A stretch of 64,000 bases of DNA from Lateolabrax maculatus (GCA_031216445.1 CM062218.1:280001-344000); one strand, 5' to 3'; positions 36,288-48,378 are shown, numbered from the stretch's first letter. A program made the numbers and translations. The notes: generated by a model from the letters alone, not told the origin.

Positions 36288-37302
36288 TTAAGTTGTTTTG
36301 CTCTGTGCGGTTCCTCCTCGACTCTGGTGCTTCTTCCTCCCGGGGTGACACCTATGCCTCTTCTTCTTCCACACCTGTTGAAACGTCTTCCCGCAGTCGT
36401 CGCAGGTGTGTGGTTTCTCACTTGCATTTGTGTCGGGTTGTAACCACTGGCGAAACTGCCTCTCTCCGCTCTGGGTCCTGGTCTGGTTCTCCAGCTCCCT
36501 TTTCCTCCTCTGAGTCGTCCGGTGGGTCTGGATGTGAAGCTTCAGGTTCTCTGCGGATTCAAATCGCTCACCACACAGACTGCAGACTGGCTCGACGTCC
36601 GGCAGGTGAGCTTTGACGTGCCGGAATAAAAGTCTCCGGGCTTTAAAGGTCCTGCCGCAGATTCTGCAGCAGAACGCTGCTCCTGGTCTACAGATCCTCT
36701 TTGGTTTCAGCTGGTTTGAGGCGGATCTGGTGTCAATCGCTTCTTTGCTGTAGTCGTCGCTGTCTTCGGTCTCAGACGACACTAACTGGACGTCCTGATC
36801 TGGAACCGCCGGTCCCGGTTGTGCCCGGGCAGTCCCAGCATCTGACGGGTCCACGTCCTGACCTGGCCTCTCTGCACGCCTGGGGTTGTAGGTGAACTGG
36901 ATGATATCGGCCTCGTCCAGGTCTTCCTCCTGTTCCTCTCTAATATGTGGGGGCTCTGGGTCCTCCTGGTCCTGGTCCTTAGGGGGAACCTCTTTATTAG
37001 TCATCAACAGCTGCTGCGTTACAGCATCTGCAGGAAACAAACGTAGAATCAACTTCAGAGCTCATTTTACAGTTGAATGTTGGCGTGTAGAGGGAGGGAC
37101 CTGAGGCTGACCCAGGTGCACATTTCCAGGTGGACTGTGATGTATAAAGGGAGCGCTGCCTGCTGGTGTGCCTGCACGGTTTTATAAATCTAGCGCATGC
37201 CTTTTCTCTTCTTTTGTGTGCACTTTTCAGGACCAGACTGTGCAGGACCAGACTGAACAGCCGCTGACTGACGAAGACCCGCAACTTCTGGACCCGGGAC
37301 AT
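36288..37302 (-). CDS. Small C2H2 zinc-finger gene E, probably decaying
   Basis: Finger exon 36288-37027 (acceptor TTTCCTGCAG, phase 1) encodes DAVTQQLLMTNKEVPPKDQD, an acidic EDPEPPHIREEQEEDLDEAD segment like that of F-H, then CRICGRTFKARRLLFRHVKA and CSLCGERFESAENLKLHIQT fingers of the A-D type, and a poor third finger ending KKKRHRCH. Upstream, ATG 37302 begins MSRVQKLRVFVSQRL, a typical leader start. The usual TAAAEEIF helix is then replaced by unrelated sequence, and no convincing phase-1 donor is visible before 37027. Two or three fingers is low for this cluster. Possibly a pseudogene or a very short regulator. Confidence 0.6.
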
Positions 37303-37589
37303 GTTGACACCGAGAGCCGGGACACCGGGACGGAACCGGAACTGACTGCTGCTCACAACAGCTAACGGAGCTAACGGACTATTTGTTCCTGCACCTTCCG
37401 GAGTCCTTCACAATAAAAGCAGCTTCTCAACAATCTAAAGACTGGAAACTTTGAAGGAAATTATATTAAAATTACAATTTAAACTAAAAAACAGCACAAA
37501 ATCACAAGAACTACAAACAAAAGAGTAGAAAGCAGTGAAACATACAGAATCATGAAAGTGTCTCTCTGTGTCTGTCTGCCTGTCTGTCT

Positions 37590-40170
37590 CGGAATCGGAA
37601 TCAGAATCGGGTTTATTGCCAAGTAGGTTTTCACATACAAGGAATTTGCTGTGGTGTATTGGTGTGTAACAAGTACAGACAATTACAGACAAGACAAGTA
37701 GTGCAAGGGTATACATAAATATCGTATTTTAAAGTACTACAGTACTAGTGCTAAGTAAGTATAATTAACAGTACAGAATATGAACAGAAAATTACTAAAT
37801 ATGTGCTATGTGTCTTTTGTAGATGATAATGAATAATGAATAAAACGAAAACTGAGAGGAATGTGCAAAATATTGAGTGTGTACGGTTTAGTATAGACTA
37901 AAGTCCACGAGTGTGTGTTAATGTAACGCATTACGCCGGGGTCTGTGTGTTAATGTAACGCGTAGTGTCTGTTTGGGGTGGGGCTAGGGGTCCGTGTCAG
38001 TGGGGGTCCCGGGCCTTGTTGATCAGGCCGGCTGCAGACGGGAAGAAACTGTTCTTGTGGCGAGAGGTTTTGGTCCTGATGGACCGCAGCCTCCTGTCAG
38101 AGGGGAGAGTCTCAAACAGTTTGTGTCCAGGGTGGGAGGGGTCGGCCACAATCTTCCCTGCACGCCTCCGGGTCCTGGAGGTGTACAGGTCCTGGAGAGG
38201 TGGTAGATTGCAGCCAATCACCCTCTCTGAGGAGTGAATGATACGCTGCAGTCTGCCCTTGTCCTTGGCAGTAGCAGCAGCGTACCAGACGGTGATGGAG
38301 GAGGTGAGGATGGACTCGATGATGGCAGTGTAGAAGTGCACCATCATCGTCTTCGGCTGGTTGAGGAAGCCGCCCAGGAAGTGGACGGACTCCACAGTGT
38401 TGACTGGGGAGTCTCTCAGGGTGATGGGGGTGAGTGGGGCTGAGTTCTTTCTGTAGTCCACAACCATCTCCACTGTCTTGAGAGCGCTGAGCTCCAAGTT
38501 GTTCTGGCTGCACCAGGTCACCAGATGGTCAATCTCCCACCTGTAGGCAGACTCATCCCCACCAGAGATGAGCCCAATGATGGTGGTGTTGTCTGCAAAC
38601 TTCAGGAGCTTGACAGACTGGTGGCTGGAGGTGCAGCTGTTGGTGTACAGGGAGAAGAGTAGAGGGGAAAGGACGCAGCCTTGAGGGGAACCGGTGCTGA
38701 TGGTCCTGGAGTCAAAGACGTGTTTCCCAGCTTCACGTGCTGCCTCCTGTCAGACAGGAAGTCTGTGATCCACCTGCAGGTGGAGTCAGGCACGCTCAGC
38801 TGGGAGAGCTTGTCCTGCAGCAGAGCCGGGATGATGGTGTTGAAGGCAGAGCTGAAATCCACAAACAGGATCCTGGCGTAGGTTCCTGCGGAGTCCAGAT
38901 GCTGGAGGATGAAGTGGAGGGCCAAGTTAACTGCATCATCTACAGACCTGTTGGCTCTGTAGGCGAACTGCAGGGGGTCCAGGAGCGGGTCTGTGATGGA
39001 TTTGAGGTGGGACAGCACAAGGCGCTCAAATGACTTCATTACCACAGAGGTCAGGGCGACGGGTCTGTAGTCATTTAGTCCTGAGGCCCTTGGCTTCTTG
39101 GGAACAGGGATGATGGTGGAAGTCTTGAAGCAGGCTGGTACGTGGCATGTCTCCAGTGAGGTGTTAAATGTGTGAGTGAACACTGGAGACAGCTGATCAG
39201 CACAGTGCTTCAGGGTGGATAGAGAGAACGAGTCTGGCCCGGCTGCTTTGCGGGGGTTCTGTCTCTTAAAGAGTCTGTTAACGTCCCTCTCCAGGATTGA
39301 GAGAGGTGTCACTGTGGAGGGGGAGGAGGGGGAGGAGGCGGCCTCTGAGGTGTGAAGTTGTGGAGAGGCCCAGGCCCCTGCTGTGGTGGGGGAGGTGAAG
39401 CTGGTGGCAGAGTTTCCCAGTGGAGCTCGGGGGGTGGCGTGGTAGGCCCTGCTGACTGTGGTGTAACAGTGATCCAAGGTGTTCTCCTCTCTGGTGGGGC
39501 ACTTAAACTGTCGGTATTCCGGGAGTTCACGTGTTAGATTTCCTTTGTTAAAGTCCCCAAGGACAATAACTCAGTATCTGGTCGGCGAGCGTGAGCTGGG
39601 CCTCCTGCACGTTGGCGTGCGGCGGGATGTAAACACCGACCAGAATGAACGAAGCGAACTCATGGGGGGAGTAGAAAGGTTTGCAGTTGATGATAAATGA
39701 TTCCAGATCAGGAGAACAGTGTTGCAGCATCACTATCACGTCATTACACCAGCCACTGTTGGTATAAAAACAGATTCCTCCACCTTTCGTCTTGCCGGAA
39801 AGTTCCGTGTGGCGATCCGCTCTGTGGAGCTGGAAACCCGCCAGCTGCAGCGCAGAGTCCGGGATCGATCTGCACAGCCACGTCTCCGTGAAGCACAGAA
39901 TGGAAGATGTAGAAAAGTCTCTGTTTTCACCACCAGTAGCTGAAGTTCGTCCAGTTTGTTGCACAGTGAACGCACGTTGGAAAGAAATATTCCCAGTGAG
40001 GACACCTTTGACCAGAATGTCCAGTAATTCCACGGATGAAGCGATGAAAGTGGGAATTAAATCCACAGGGGTTGTAGCCCTGATGTTCATGAGCTCTTCT
40101 CTGGTGAAAGAGCTCTCGGTGCTGCAGCAAAACACTGTTTACACACAAAACGAGAAAAAATAACACACCA
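37590..40170 (-). mobile_element. Degenerate non-LTR retrotransposon (LINE), CR1/L2-like
   Basis: Pieces in order on the minus strand: an APE-type endonuclease-like region about 40135-39548 (LCFTETWLCRSIPDSALQLA, FILVGVYIPPHANV), reverse transcriptase 39530-38602 (DYRPVALTSVVMKSFERLVL, ILFVDFSSAFNTIIP), and a C-terminal region 38521-37997 (GRLQRIIHSSERVIGCNLPP, RHKNSFFPSAAGLINKARD). The frame changes between pieces. The catalytic box reads FADN where FADD is usual, so the copy is dead. The 3' end near 37600-37680 (TTATTGCCAAGTAGGTTTTC, ACATACAAGGAATTTG) recurs near 51455. It lies just downstream of dnai2 in the same orientation. The clade assignment is tentative. Confidence 0.85.
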
Positions 40171-40317
40171 ACACACCGAGGCGACTGTCTGCGGCGCTGT
40201 CATGGGTGATCTGTCTTTCTGTGTGTCTATCTGCCTGTCTGTGTGTCTTGTCTCAAGTCCTTTTAAAAACTTTATAAATACTGAAATAACGTTTACTCGT
40301 TTGATTTACAGAAACTC

Positions 40318-40323
40318 TTTATT
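40318..40323 (-). terminator. Candidate poly-A signal of dnai2
   Basis: TTTATT on the plus strand, that is AATAAA in the dnai2 direction, 60 bp beyond the proposed stop codon at 40383. Confidence 0.6.
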
Positions 40324-40382
40324 GAACTGTGAAAACACTAAAGTCATTAAAACATTCAACGAAACAAAAAAAATGTTTTTCT

Positions 40383-43300
40383 TCACTGTGACGAAGTTTC
40401 CGAAGTTTCTGCTTCGTCGTTCACCTCTTTTTCTTCACAGATGTCTTTCTCCTGAGAAAAGAAGAACATTTACAAGGGAGTCAGCTGCTTCTGTAAGAAG
40501 AAACAATGGAAACACAGATAGATACAGTATACATCATACTGTATCCAGTATGATGTATATTATGACAGAAGAACATACAGAGCTTGTGCATTTTTGTTCT
40601 ACAGACAAATTCTACCGACTGCTTTTTTAGGCTAAATTTAATCTTTTTTGACTCACTGTCTCACAAACTAAAACGAGACTAAAATGAATATCTGAATAAT
40701 GAATAATTATTCTTGAAATTGCTCAGGTGTCATCATGTGACCAACGTCCTGGACCTGAACATGTAGTATAGGCTGAAGAAGGCTAATGGATATGGTCAAA
40801 AGTTCTGGGAGTATCTAGAATAAGAAGTAAGGAGCTTTTATTAGTTCAGGATATTTAACATCCAACCAGCTGTTTCCAATCTTTATGCTAAGCTAATCTA
40901 ACCAGAGCTGGCTTCATGTTTACAGAGGTAGGACAGAGGAGGACAGAAGGAAAGATATGTGGTCCTGACCCCGTTGGTCTGGTCCTCCCTGTCCCCCCTC
41001 CGCCTCAGCTCCGTGTCCACCACGCTGTAGAAGTCCTTCTCAGCTCTGGTGATCAGCTGATCGGGATCCTCTCCGTCCTCTCGTCCTCCGTCCTCCTCTC
41101 TGCTCTGCTCTGAGCGACTCCTCTCCTTCAGACGGATCTCCCTCTGTCGAGCCTCCAGGATCTTCTCTCGCTTCGTTTCTCGTTCAAACATCTACAAACA
41201 CACGTCAGGACGTGTTAACTCACCTGGACAAACTTTGATCTAAACATTTATTCAGATGCCTTCTATTGTCTTTTTTTTGGAGCACTTTATTTTCTCCTGA
41301 TACTGAGTCACTGTTTCAGAGATTCTCACAGCAGCCAGAAGACTCTTTTCGTTCTTCTGGAGGGTCGACAGTCCGGGGCAGATCTCCAGCAGCGTGGCCC
41401 CGCCCTGCTGAGAGCCGCACGCCACCAATCGGCCGTTATCCTGAAGACGGAGGCTGTACAAGGCCTCGTCACACACCTGAGGACCACAACGGACAAAATC
41501 AACCACCACAAAAACATCATCAACCAGGTTGGGAACATGTCCTTTGAATCTTCTAAAAGCCGAATGTACAGGTGAGGTGCAGGCACCTTGAGACTCAATG
41601 TGGGGTCGTTCTGTTTGAACAAGATGTCCCAAATGTCCAGCATGCCGTCCATCTTTACTGTGAAGAAGACGGAGGGTCTGACTGGACTCCAGCAGGCGTC
41701 CGTCAAGTACGACATCTGATATCTGTAAAGAACAGATGACAGGAGTCAGAGTCAATCAGATATTTAACATCTGGTTGAGCAGCATGTGCAAAAAGACAAG
41801 ACAGGCCAGGACAAATAGGATGTCAATAGATGAGACGACTCCAGAGGAGAAGAGGTAACATTACATGCGACAGACTGAGGTGAAATGAGATAATATGAAA
41901 AAGGATGAGAAAGGTGAGATGAGATGAAACGTGAGACAAGATCGGATGGGATGATAACACAAGACGAGAAAAAGACGCGACCAAGATAACATAATGAAAA
42001 AAGATGGGACGGGATCAAACAAGATAAAGGAATAAGACAGGATGGGTTAGGCTAAATAAGATGAGACAAGATGGAACAAGATGAACCTAAACGAAAACGA
42101 GGGGAGGACACAAGACAAAACAAGATGAAACCAGATGAAACAAGAACAAACAACATAAACTAAAATGAGATGAGATGAAACAAGGCGGGATTGGACAGAA
42201 CAGGTTACAACAAATGAGAAGAGACGAGACAGATGAGACGGGAGGACAAAATTCAGCCGAGGGGACCAAAATAAAAAGAAATCTTTCCTATAGTTTGGAG
42301 TTAAGTTATCTACTGATGTAACATCTACATCCTCTGCTGATTCCTACTTGGTCCACATGATGGACGACTCCTTGATGTCCTCAGACCAGATACGAGCCGT
42401 CCAGTCCCCCACGGTGAGGAAGTTTTTGGGGAAGAAAGGGTTCCTCTGCAGGGCGTAGACGGGCCCGTGGTGACCATCGTACGTACAAACGATCTTCTCT
42501 GCCGGAGTCTTCGCCTTCCTGTTACAGGAGACCACCACACCCTGCTCCGTTCCCACCATGAACTTAGTCGGCTGGAGAGACATGGAGGACAGAGACACAC
42601 TGAGAGACATAGAGGACAAACACACACTGAGAGACAGGGAGGACAGACACACTGAGAGACATAGAGGACAAACACACACTGAAAGACAGGGAGGACAAAC
42701 ACACACTGAGAGACATGGAGAACAGAGACACACTGAGAGACAGGGAGGACAGACACACTGAGAGACATAGAGGACAAACACACACTGAGAGACATGGACG
42801 GACAGAGACACTGAGAGACAGAGGACAGAGACACTGAGAGACAGGGAGGACAAACACACTGAGAGACATGGAGGGACAGAGACATACTGAGAGACAGAGG
42901 ACAGAGACACACTGAGAGAAATAGAGGACAGACACACTGAGAAACAGGGAGGACAAACACACTGAGAGACATGGAGGGACAGAGACATACTGAGAGACCT
43001 CACCATGGTGGACTCAAACTCCAGAGAGATGGCTCCTAAAGCTCGGTCCAGGTTTCCTTCCCTGCTCGGGTCCAGAACCAGACGCTCCGTGGGTTCACTT
43101 AATTTACGGATGTCCCACCACAGAACCTGAGAGAAGGAAGAATTTATAACACCTTATACAGTCCCCCTGTCCCTGTCTATCTGTCTGTCATCAGTCATCG
43201 GTCTACCTGTCTGTCATCAGTCATCAGTCTACCTTTCTGTCAGCAGTTTACCTGTCCTCCATCTGTCTACCTGTCTGTCATCTGTGTCTCTGTCTGTCAT

Positions 43301-46300
43301 CGGTCTACCTGTCCGTCTGTCGAGGCAGAGAAAGCGTCGGTTCCCGTCTTGGACTGCAGCCAGATGATCTTGTAGACCGGGTCTCTGTGACTCTGCTCTA
43401 CAGAGGAAACCTCCACCGGCTGGCTGCCTTTCCGGGTGTCCCAGTACGCTAAAACAAACACACCTACAGGTTAATAAACCTCATCACAGACAGAAAATCA
43501 CCTGTCAACCTGTCAGTCTGGACCTGAACCCACCGATCTGTCCATTGTAGCTGCCTCCCACCAGAATGTGGGAGTCTTTGGGGTTGTAGTCCAGACAGAC
43601 GAGCGGAGACGCCGGCTTCAGAGTCATCTCCGGTCTGTTCGGGTTCTCTGGAACAAAACATAGATCCATCTGTGAGCAGCCTGGACTCGGTGCTGGTTTT
43701 AAATCCAGCTGCTGTCTGTCCGTCTGCCCCACCCACCGATGTCCCAGATGTAGGAGTCCAGGCTCATGTCTTTGGATGTTTTCTGGAACTCGAGGCAGGA
43801 GTAGGCAGCCGCCAGCTTCCTGCCACCATCTGGATGCCACGACAAACCGGTTACGGTACGCTTCACCTCGTTAGGATCTCTGCAGACACGCAGGCGATCA
43901 AGTCCAACCAACAACCAGACGAATGAATGCTTTCACATTCAAAAATCATCAGTCTACCTGTCCTCCACCTGTGCGTAGGTGTTGATGTCAGCTGTACCTG
44001 AAGACGTTGATGGTCTTGGCAGACGGTGGGTCCGGGTTTTCCTCCACCTCTTCCTCGTCCTCAAAGTAATCCTGGTAGATGTCCACAGCGTTGTTCTGTC
44101 TGATGCAGTGCTCCATGAACTGGACCACACACAGGATGACATCACACAGTGCCCGCTGACATCACAGCTAAATGGTTCATTTCTGTCAACGTATGTGGAT
44201 CAATGTGGACTGAAGTAAAGTGGATCAATGTGGACTGAAGTAAAGTGGATCAATGTGGACTGAGGTAAAGTGGATCAATGTGGACTGAAGTAAAGTGGAT
44301 CAATGTGGAATGAGGTAAAGTGGATCAATGTGGACTGAAGTAAAGTGGATCAATGTGGAATGAGGTAAAGTGGATCAATGTGGACTGAAGTAAAGTGGAT
44401 CAATGTGGAATGAGGTAAAGTGGATCAATGTGGACTGAAGTAAAGTGGATCAATGTGGAATGAGGTAAAGTGGATCAATGTGGACTGAAGTAAAGTGGAT
44501 CAATGTGGACTGAGGTAAAGTGGATCGATGTGGACTGAAGTGGGTCCATGTGGATTGTGGATCTTACGCTGCCCAGGTGCAGGATGCTGTTGATGTAGCT
44601 CTCGTCTTTCTCCACCTTCTTCCTAAAGCGGATGGTCTGCTCCATCTCTTGGGGGTTGACATCTTTGGGCCACCCCCCTTCCACATGGTTTATCCCACAG
44701 CTCTCAGACTCAAAGCGCTCAGTGTTCACCTGCAGACAAAACAGACACCTGAGTTCATACGGACCAGAACCACCTTCAATTTATATACAGAAACAGACTT
44801 GAGGTCGGACTGTAAATAAATTCTGAAAAATCTGACCAAATATTTGACCAACAGTCGGCAAAGTAACCAAGTAGATTTATTCAGGTTCTGTACTGAAGTA
44901 AAAACTTTACTTGAGTCTTTCCATTTGACGCCACTTTGTCCTTCACAACTTCTCAGAGTAAATATTGTACTTTTTTTATCTGACAGCTTTAGTTTCTTTA
45001 AAAATGAAGATATTGATGGAGCCGTTTCGTATTATGTTGATGAAAGTGTGTCACCTGTAATTCCCTTGTCTGCACAGTAGGTGGTATGTGGAGTACGGGG
45101 ACTGCACAAATAATGATGCTCATAGGTCATAATCAGTGTCAGGTGTGTGTTGCTTACCGGGAGAAGCACGCAGTTTTTTGACCGTCAGGTGTGCATTCAG
45201 TGAAGTCTATTTGTTTGTTTTATATGCAAGTCATACATTAATGTTTGAGTGCGAGTCATATCGCCGTCTACGTGTGCCGGTGGAAGTGACGGTGTACAAA
45301 TAAAGAAATCTGAATGGCTCAATTGACGTTTGGTGATTTCAATTACTCAACCAACAAAATCAGTCAATTAATCAGTTGACTTGTCAGTTATTTAAAAAAA
45401 ATTAGAAACTGATAACTGATAAATCATTTAAATCATTTTTTATGCAGAAATGCCTGAAACATTTCATAATTTCAGCGAAGAGAAGATGGAACTGTGTTTA
45501 TCCCTGAGAAATGCAGCAGCTCGTAAAGTGTGAAGGAATTTTCCTTCATGAATGTTAAACTTCCATCTTAAAGGTTAAAGGTAAGTTAGGACAGAGCTTC
45601 ACCAGTCAGGTCACCTGCCCGTCTCTGTTCACCTGTCTGTTTCCCTGTTCACCCGCCTGTCTCCCTGTTCACCCGTCTGTTTCCCTGTTCACCCGCCTGT
45701 CTCCCTGTTCACCCGTCTGTTTCCCTGTTCACCTGCCTGTCTCTCTGTTCACCTGTCTGTTTCCCTGTTCACCCGCCTGTCTCCCTGTTCACCCGTCTGT
45801 CTCCCTGTTCACCTGTCTGTTTCCCTGTTCACCCGCCTGTCTCCCTGTTCACCCGTCTGTCTCCCTGTTCACCTGCCCGTCTCTGTTCACCTGTCTGTTT
45901 CCCTGTTCACCTGCCTGTCTCCCTGTTCACCTGTCTGTCTCCCTGTTCACCCGTCTGTTTCCCTGTTCACCCGCCTGTCTCCCTGTTCACCCGCCTGTCT
46001 CCCTGTTCACCCGTCTGTCTCCCTGTTCACCTGTCTGTCTCCCTGTTCACCTGTCTGTTTCCCTGTTCACCCGCCTGTCTCCCTGTTCACCCGTCTGTTT
46101 CCCTGTTCACCTGCCTGTCTCTCTGTTCACCTGTCTGTTTCCCTGTTCACCCGCCTGTCTCCCTGTTCACCCGTCTGTTTCCCTGTTCACCTGCCTGTCT
46201 CCCTGTTCACCCGTCTGTTTCCCTGTTCACCTGCCTGTCTCCCTGTTCACCTGTCTGTCTCCCTGTTCACCCGTCTGTTTCCCTGTTCACCCGCCTGTCT

Positions 46301-48169
46301 CCCTGTTCACCCGTCTGTTTCCCTGTTCACCTGCCTGTCTCCCTGTTCACCTGTCTGTCTCCCTGTTCACCCGTCTGTTTCCCTGTTCACCCGCCTGTCT
46401 CCCTGTTCACCCGCCTGTCTCCCTGTTCACCCGTCTGTCTCCCTGTTCACCTGTCTGTTTCCCTGTTCACCCGCCTGTCTCCCTGTTCACCCGCCTGTCT
46501 CCCTGTTCACCTGTCTGTCTCCCTGTTCACCTGCCCGTCTCTGTTCACCTGTCTGTCTCCCTGTTCACCCGCCTGTCTCCCTGTTCACCCGTCTGTTTCC
46601 CTGTTCACCTGCCTGTCTCTCTGTTCACCTGTCTGTTTCCCTGTTCACCCGCCTGTCTCCCTGTTCACCCGTCTGTTTCCCTGTTCACCTGCCTGTCTCC
46701 CTGTTCACCTGTCTGTCTCCCTGTTCACCCGTCTGTTTCCCTGTTCACCCGCCTGTCTCCCTGTTCACCCGCCTGTCTCCCTGTTCACCCGTCTGTCTCC
46801 CTGTTCACCTGTCTGTTTCCCTGTTCACCCGCCTGTCTCCCTGTTCACCCGCCTGTCTCCCTGTTCACCTGTCTGTCTCCCTGTTCACCTGCCCGTCTCT
46901 GTTCACCTGTCTGTTTCCCTGTTCACCCGCCTGTCTCCCTGTTCACCCGCCTGTCTCCCTGTTCACCTGCCTGTCTCCCTGTTCACCCGCCTGTCTCCCT
47001 GTTCACCCGCCTGTCTCCCTGTTCACCTGTCTGTTTCCCTGTTCACCTGTCTGTCTCCCTGTTCACCTGTCTGTCTCCCTGTTCACCCGTCCGTCTCCCT
47101 GTTCACCCGCCTGTCTCCCTGTTCACCTGTCTGTCTCCCTGTTCACCTGCCCGTCTCTGTTCACCTGTCTGTTTCCCTGTTCACCCGCCTGTCTCCCTGT
47201 TCACCTGTCTGTTTCCCTGTTCACCCGCCTGTCTCCCTGTTCACCTGTCTGTTTCCCTGTTCACCCGCCTGTCTCCCTGTTCACCCGCCTGTCTCCCTGT
47301 TCACCTGTCTGTTTCCCTGTTCACCTGTCTGTCTCCCTGTTCACCCGCCTGTCTCCCTGTTCACCTGTCTGTTTCCCTGTTCACCTGTCTGTCTCCCTGT
47401 TCACCTGTCTGTCTCCCTGTTCACCCGTCCGTCTCCCTGTTCACCCGCCTGTCTCCCTGTTCACCTGTCTGTTTCCCTGTTCACCTGTCTGTCTCCCTGT
47501 TCACCTGTCTGTCTCTGGCTCCTGGGAGACGATGGTGAGCTAGATATCTTCTGTATTCGGGTTTAGACTCAGCAGGCTGGTGCCTGGTTGTTGACGCTGG
47601 ATGAGAGAGATGTTTGGATCTGATATCCAGCAGAATCCTCACAGATGCCAGGCTGAGGTAGGAATAACCCTGTTTGGATGTAGTGAATCTTAGCAGGTCT
47701 GTGGACGGTTACATACTGAGCTTCAGGACACCATCTTCAGATTTGGGCATCAGCAGCAAGCTGTGTTTCACATGTTGTTGTTTCCCTTTTCTCCTCGATC
47801 GAGCTTCAATAAATATTCCTGCTTAAGACATCCGGGTCTCCTGAAACTGCTTGTTAGAGTGAACCAGCTCTCAGATTTCCTTCACACAAAGTTTGAAGCG
47901 CAGAAATATAAAAAGGTTAAATGCCGGACACATTTCCTGTTACTGTGAGGACCTTCCTGTAAAGTGAAGCTGGCGGTGGAGCTCACCTGGTGCTCAGACA
48001 TGTCCCGGCAGGCCTGCAGGACCTGGTCCCGGGGCGTCTTCTGGATGAACTGTAGAGCCAGGTTCGGGTCCGGAGGGACGTCCACCAGCAGCTCAGCGGG
48101 CCGGTCAGAGAAGAGACACTGCCGGCCGAACTCCCCGCGGAGCTTCGTGTAAACATGGACGATCTCCAT
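40383..48169 (-). CDS. dnai2: Axonemal dynein intermediate chain 2, complete gene in 12 exons
   Basis: WD-repeat intermediate chain of the outer dynein arm in motile cilia and flagella. Minus-strand coding exons, 5' to 3': 47987-48169, 44568-44729, 43998-44119, 43737-43879, 43534-43647, 43309-43448, 43004-43126, 42348-42571, 41587-41722, 41330-41476, 40970-41191, 40383-40451. All phases agree and sum to 594 residues (human DNAI2 is about 605). The start is MEIVHVYTKLRGEFGRQC. Later motifs: INHVEGGWPKDVNP, IRFRKKVEKDESY, LSWHPDGGRKLAAAYSCLEF, YNPKDSHILVGGSYNGQI, KFMVGTEQGVVVSCNRKAKT, FLTVGDWTARIWSED, MFERETKREKILEARQREIR. The last exon is the least certain: it is tiny and acidic (EKDICEEKEVNDEAETSETS), but is supported by TTTTCTCAG before it and a poly-A signal after it. 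Confidence 0.93.
40528..40559. repeat. Perfect 14-bp inverted repeat with 4-nt loop
   Basis: TATACATCATACTG, loop TATC, CAGTATGATGTATA. In dnai2 intron 11. Confidence 0.9.
42575..43000. repeat. Minisatellite in dnai2 intron 7
   Basis: About 16 copies of a 24-30 bp unit built from CTGAGAGACA, GGGAGGACA or TAGAGGACA, and (A/G)ACACACA. Minus-strand ORFs reading through it into exon 8 are artefacts upstream of 42571. Confidence 0.9.
44197..44545. repeat. 25-bp minisatellite in dnai2 intron 2
   Basis: About 14 copies of GGATCAATGTGGACTGAAG followed by TAAAGT, with G/A variants (TGGAATGAGG). It stops about 25 bp from the exon 2 donor. Confidence 0.93.
44730..47986 (-). other. dnai2 intron 1
   Basis: A 3.3-kb intron. 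44840-45020 resembles the dispersed ACTTTACTT repeat family (GTACTGAAGTAAAAACTTTA, CTGACAGCTTTAGTT). 45610-47516 is the large 20-bp array. 47517-47986 is unique sequence with no exon recognised. Confidence 0.8.
45612..47516. repeat. 1.9-kb minisatellite, 20-bp unit CCTGTCTCCCTGTTCACCCG
   Basis: About 95 copies with C/T variants (CCCG, CCTG, TTTCCC). An 18-bp variant (CTGCCCGTCTCTGTTCAC) occurs at about 45615, 45873, 46531, 46889 and 47148. The spacings 258, 658, 358 and 259 bp all fit whole numbers of 20-bp units plus one 18-bp unit. Confidence 0.95.
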
Positions 48170-48272
48170 CCTGCCCAGACCACCGGACACCGACTGACCG
48201 GACACCGATTAAAACTCGTTAATATCCGACTGAAACTTCCTCTGACCTGCAGAAATGGCGGCGCGCTTTGCT

Positions 48273-48285
48273 GTATCCTAGCAAC
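48273..48285. promoter_or_regulatory. X-box-like motif 1 upstream of dnai2
   Basis: GTATCCTAGCAAC, one mismatch to the RFX X-box consensus GTNRCC(N0-3)RGYAAC as I recall it. About 105 bp upstream of the dnai2 start codon. RFX factors drive ciliary genes. Confidence 0.6.
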
Positions 48286-48308
48286 GCCGTGACGCAGCAG
48301 AGTTTACC

Positions 48309-48321
48309 GTATCCCAGCAAC
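48309..48321. promoter_or_regulatory. X-box-like motif 2 upstream of dnai2
   Basis: GTATCCCAGCAAC, the same form as motif 1, 36 bp further from the start codon and in the same orientation. Confidence 0.6.
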
Positions 48322-48378
48322 AGCGATACTTTTCCTTTAAATAAACTTTATTAGTCAATAACGACCAAAGTGTGACAC

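Noticed and set aside
37965..38443. Plus-strand ORFs over the LINE
   Set aside because: Antisense shadows of the reverse transcriptase region.
42325..43006. Minus-strand ORFs fusing SLSVCLSS repeats to dynein exon 8
   Set aside because: Intron 7 minisatellite read through the acceptor at 42572-42573; only 42348-42571 is exon.
44840..45080. Possible extra dnai2 exon or small ORF in intron 1
   Set aside because: Matches the dispersed ACTTTACTT repeat family and all dnai2 phases close without it.
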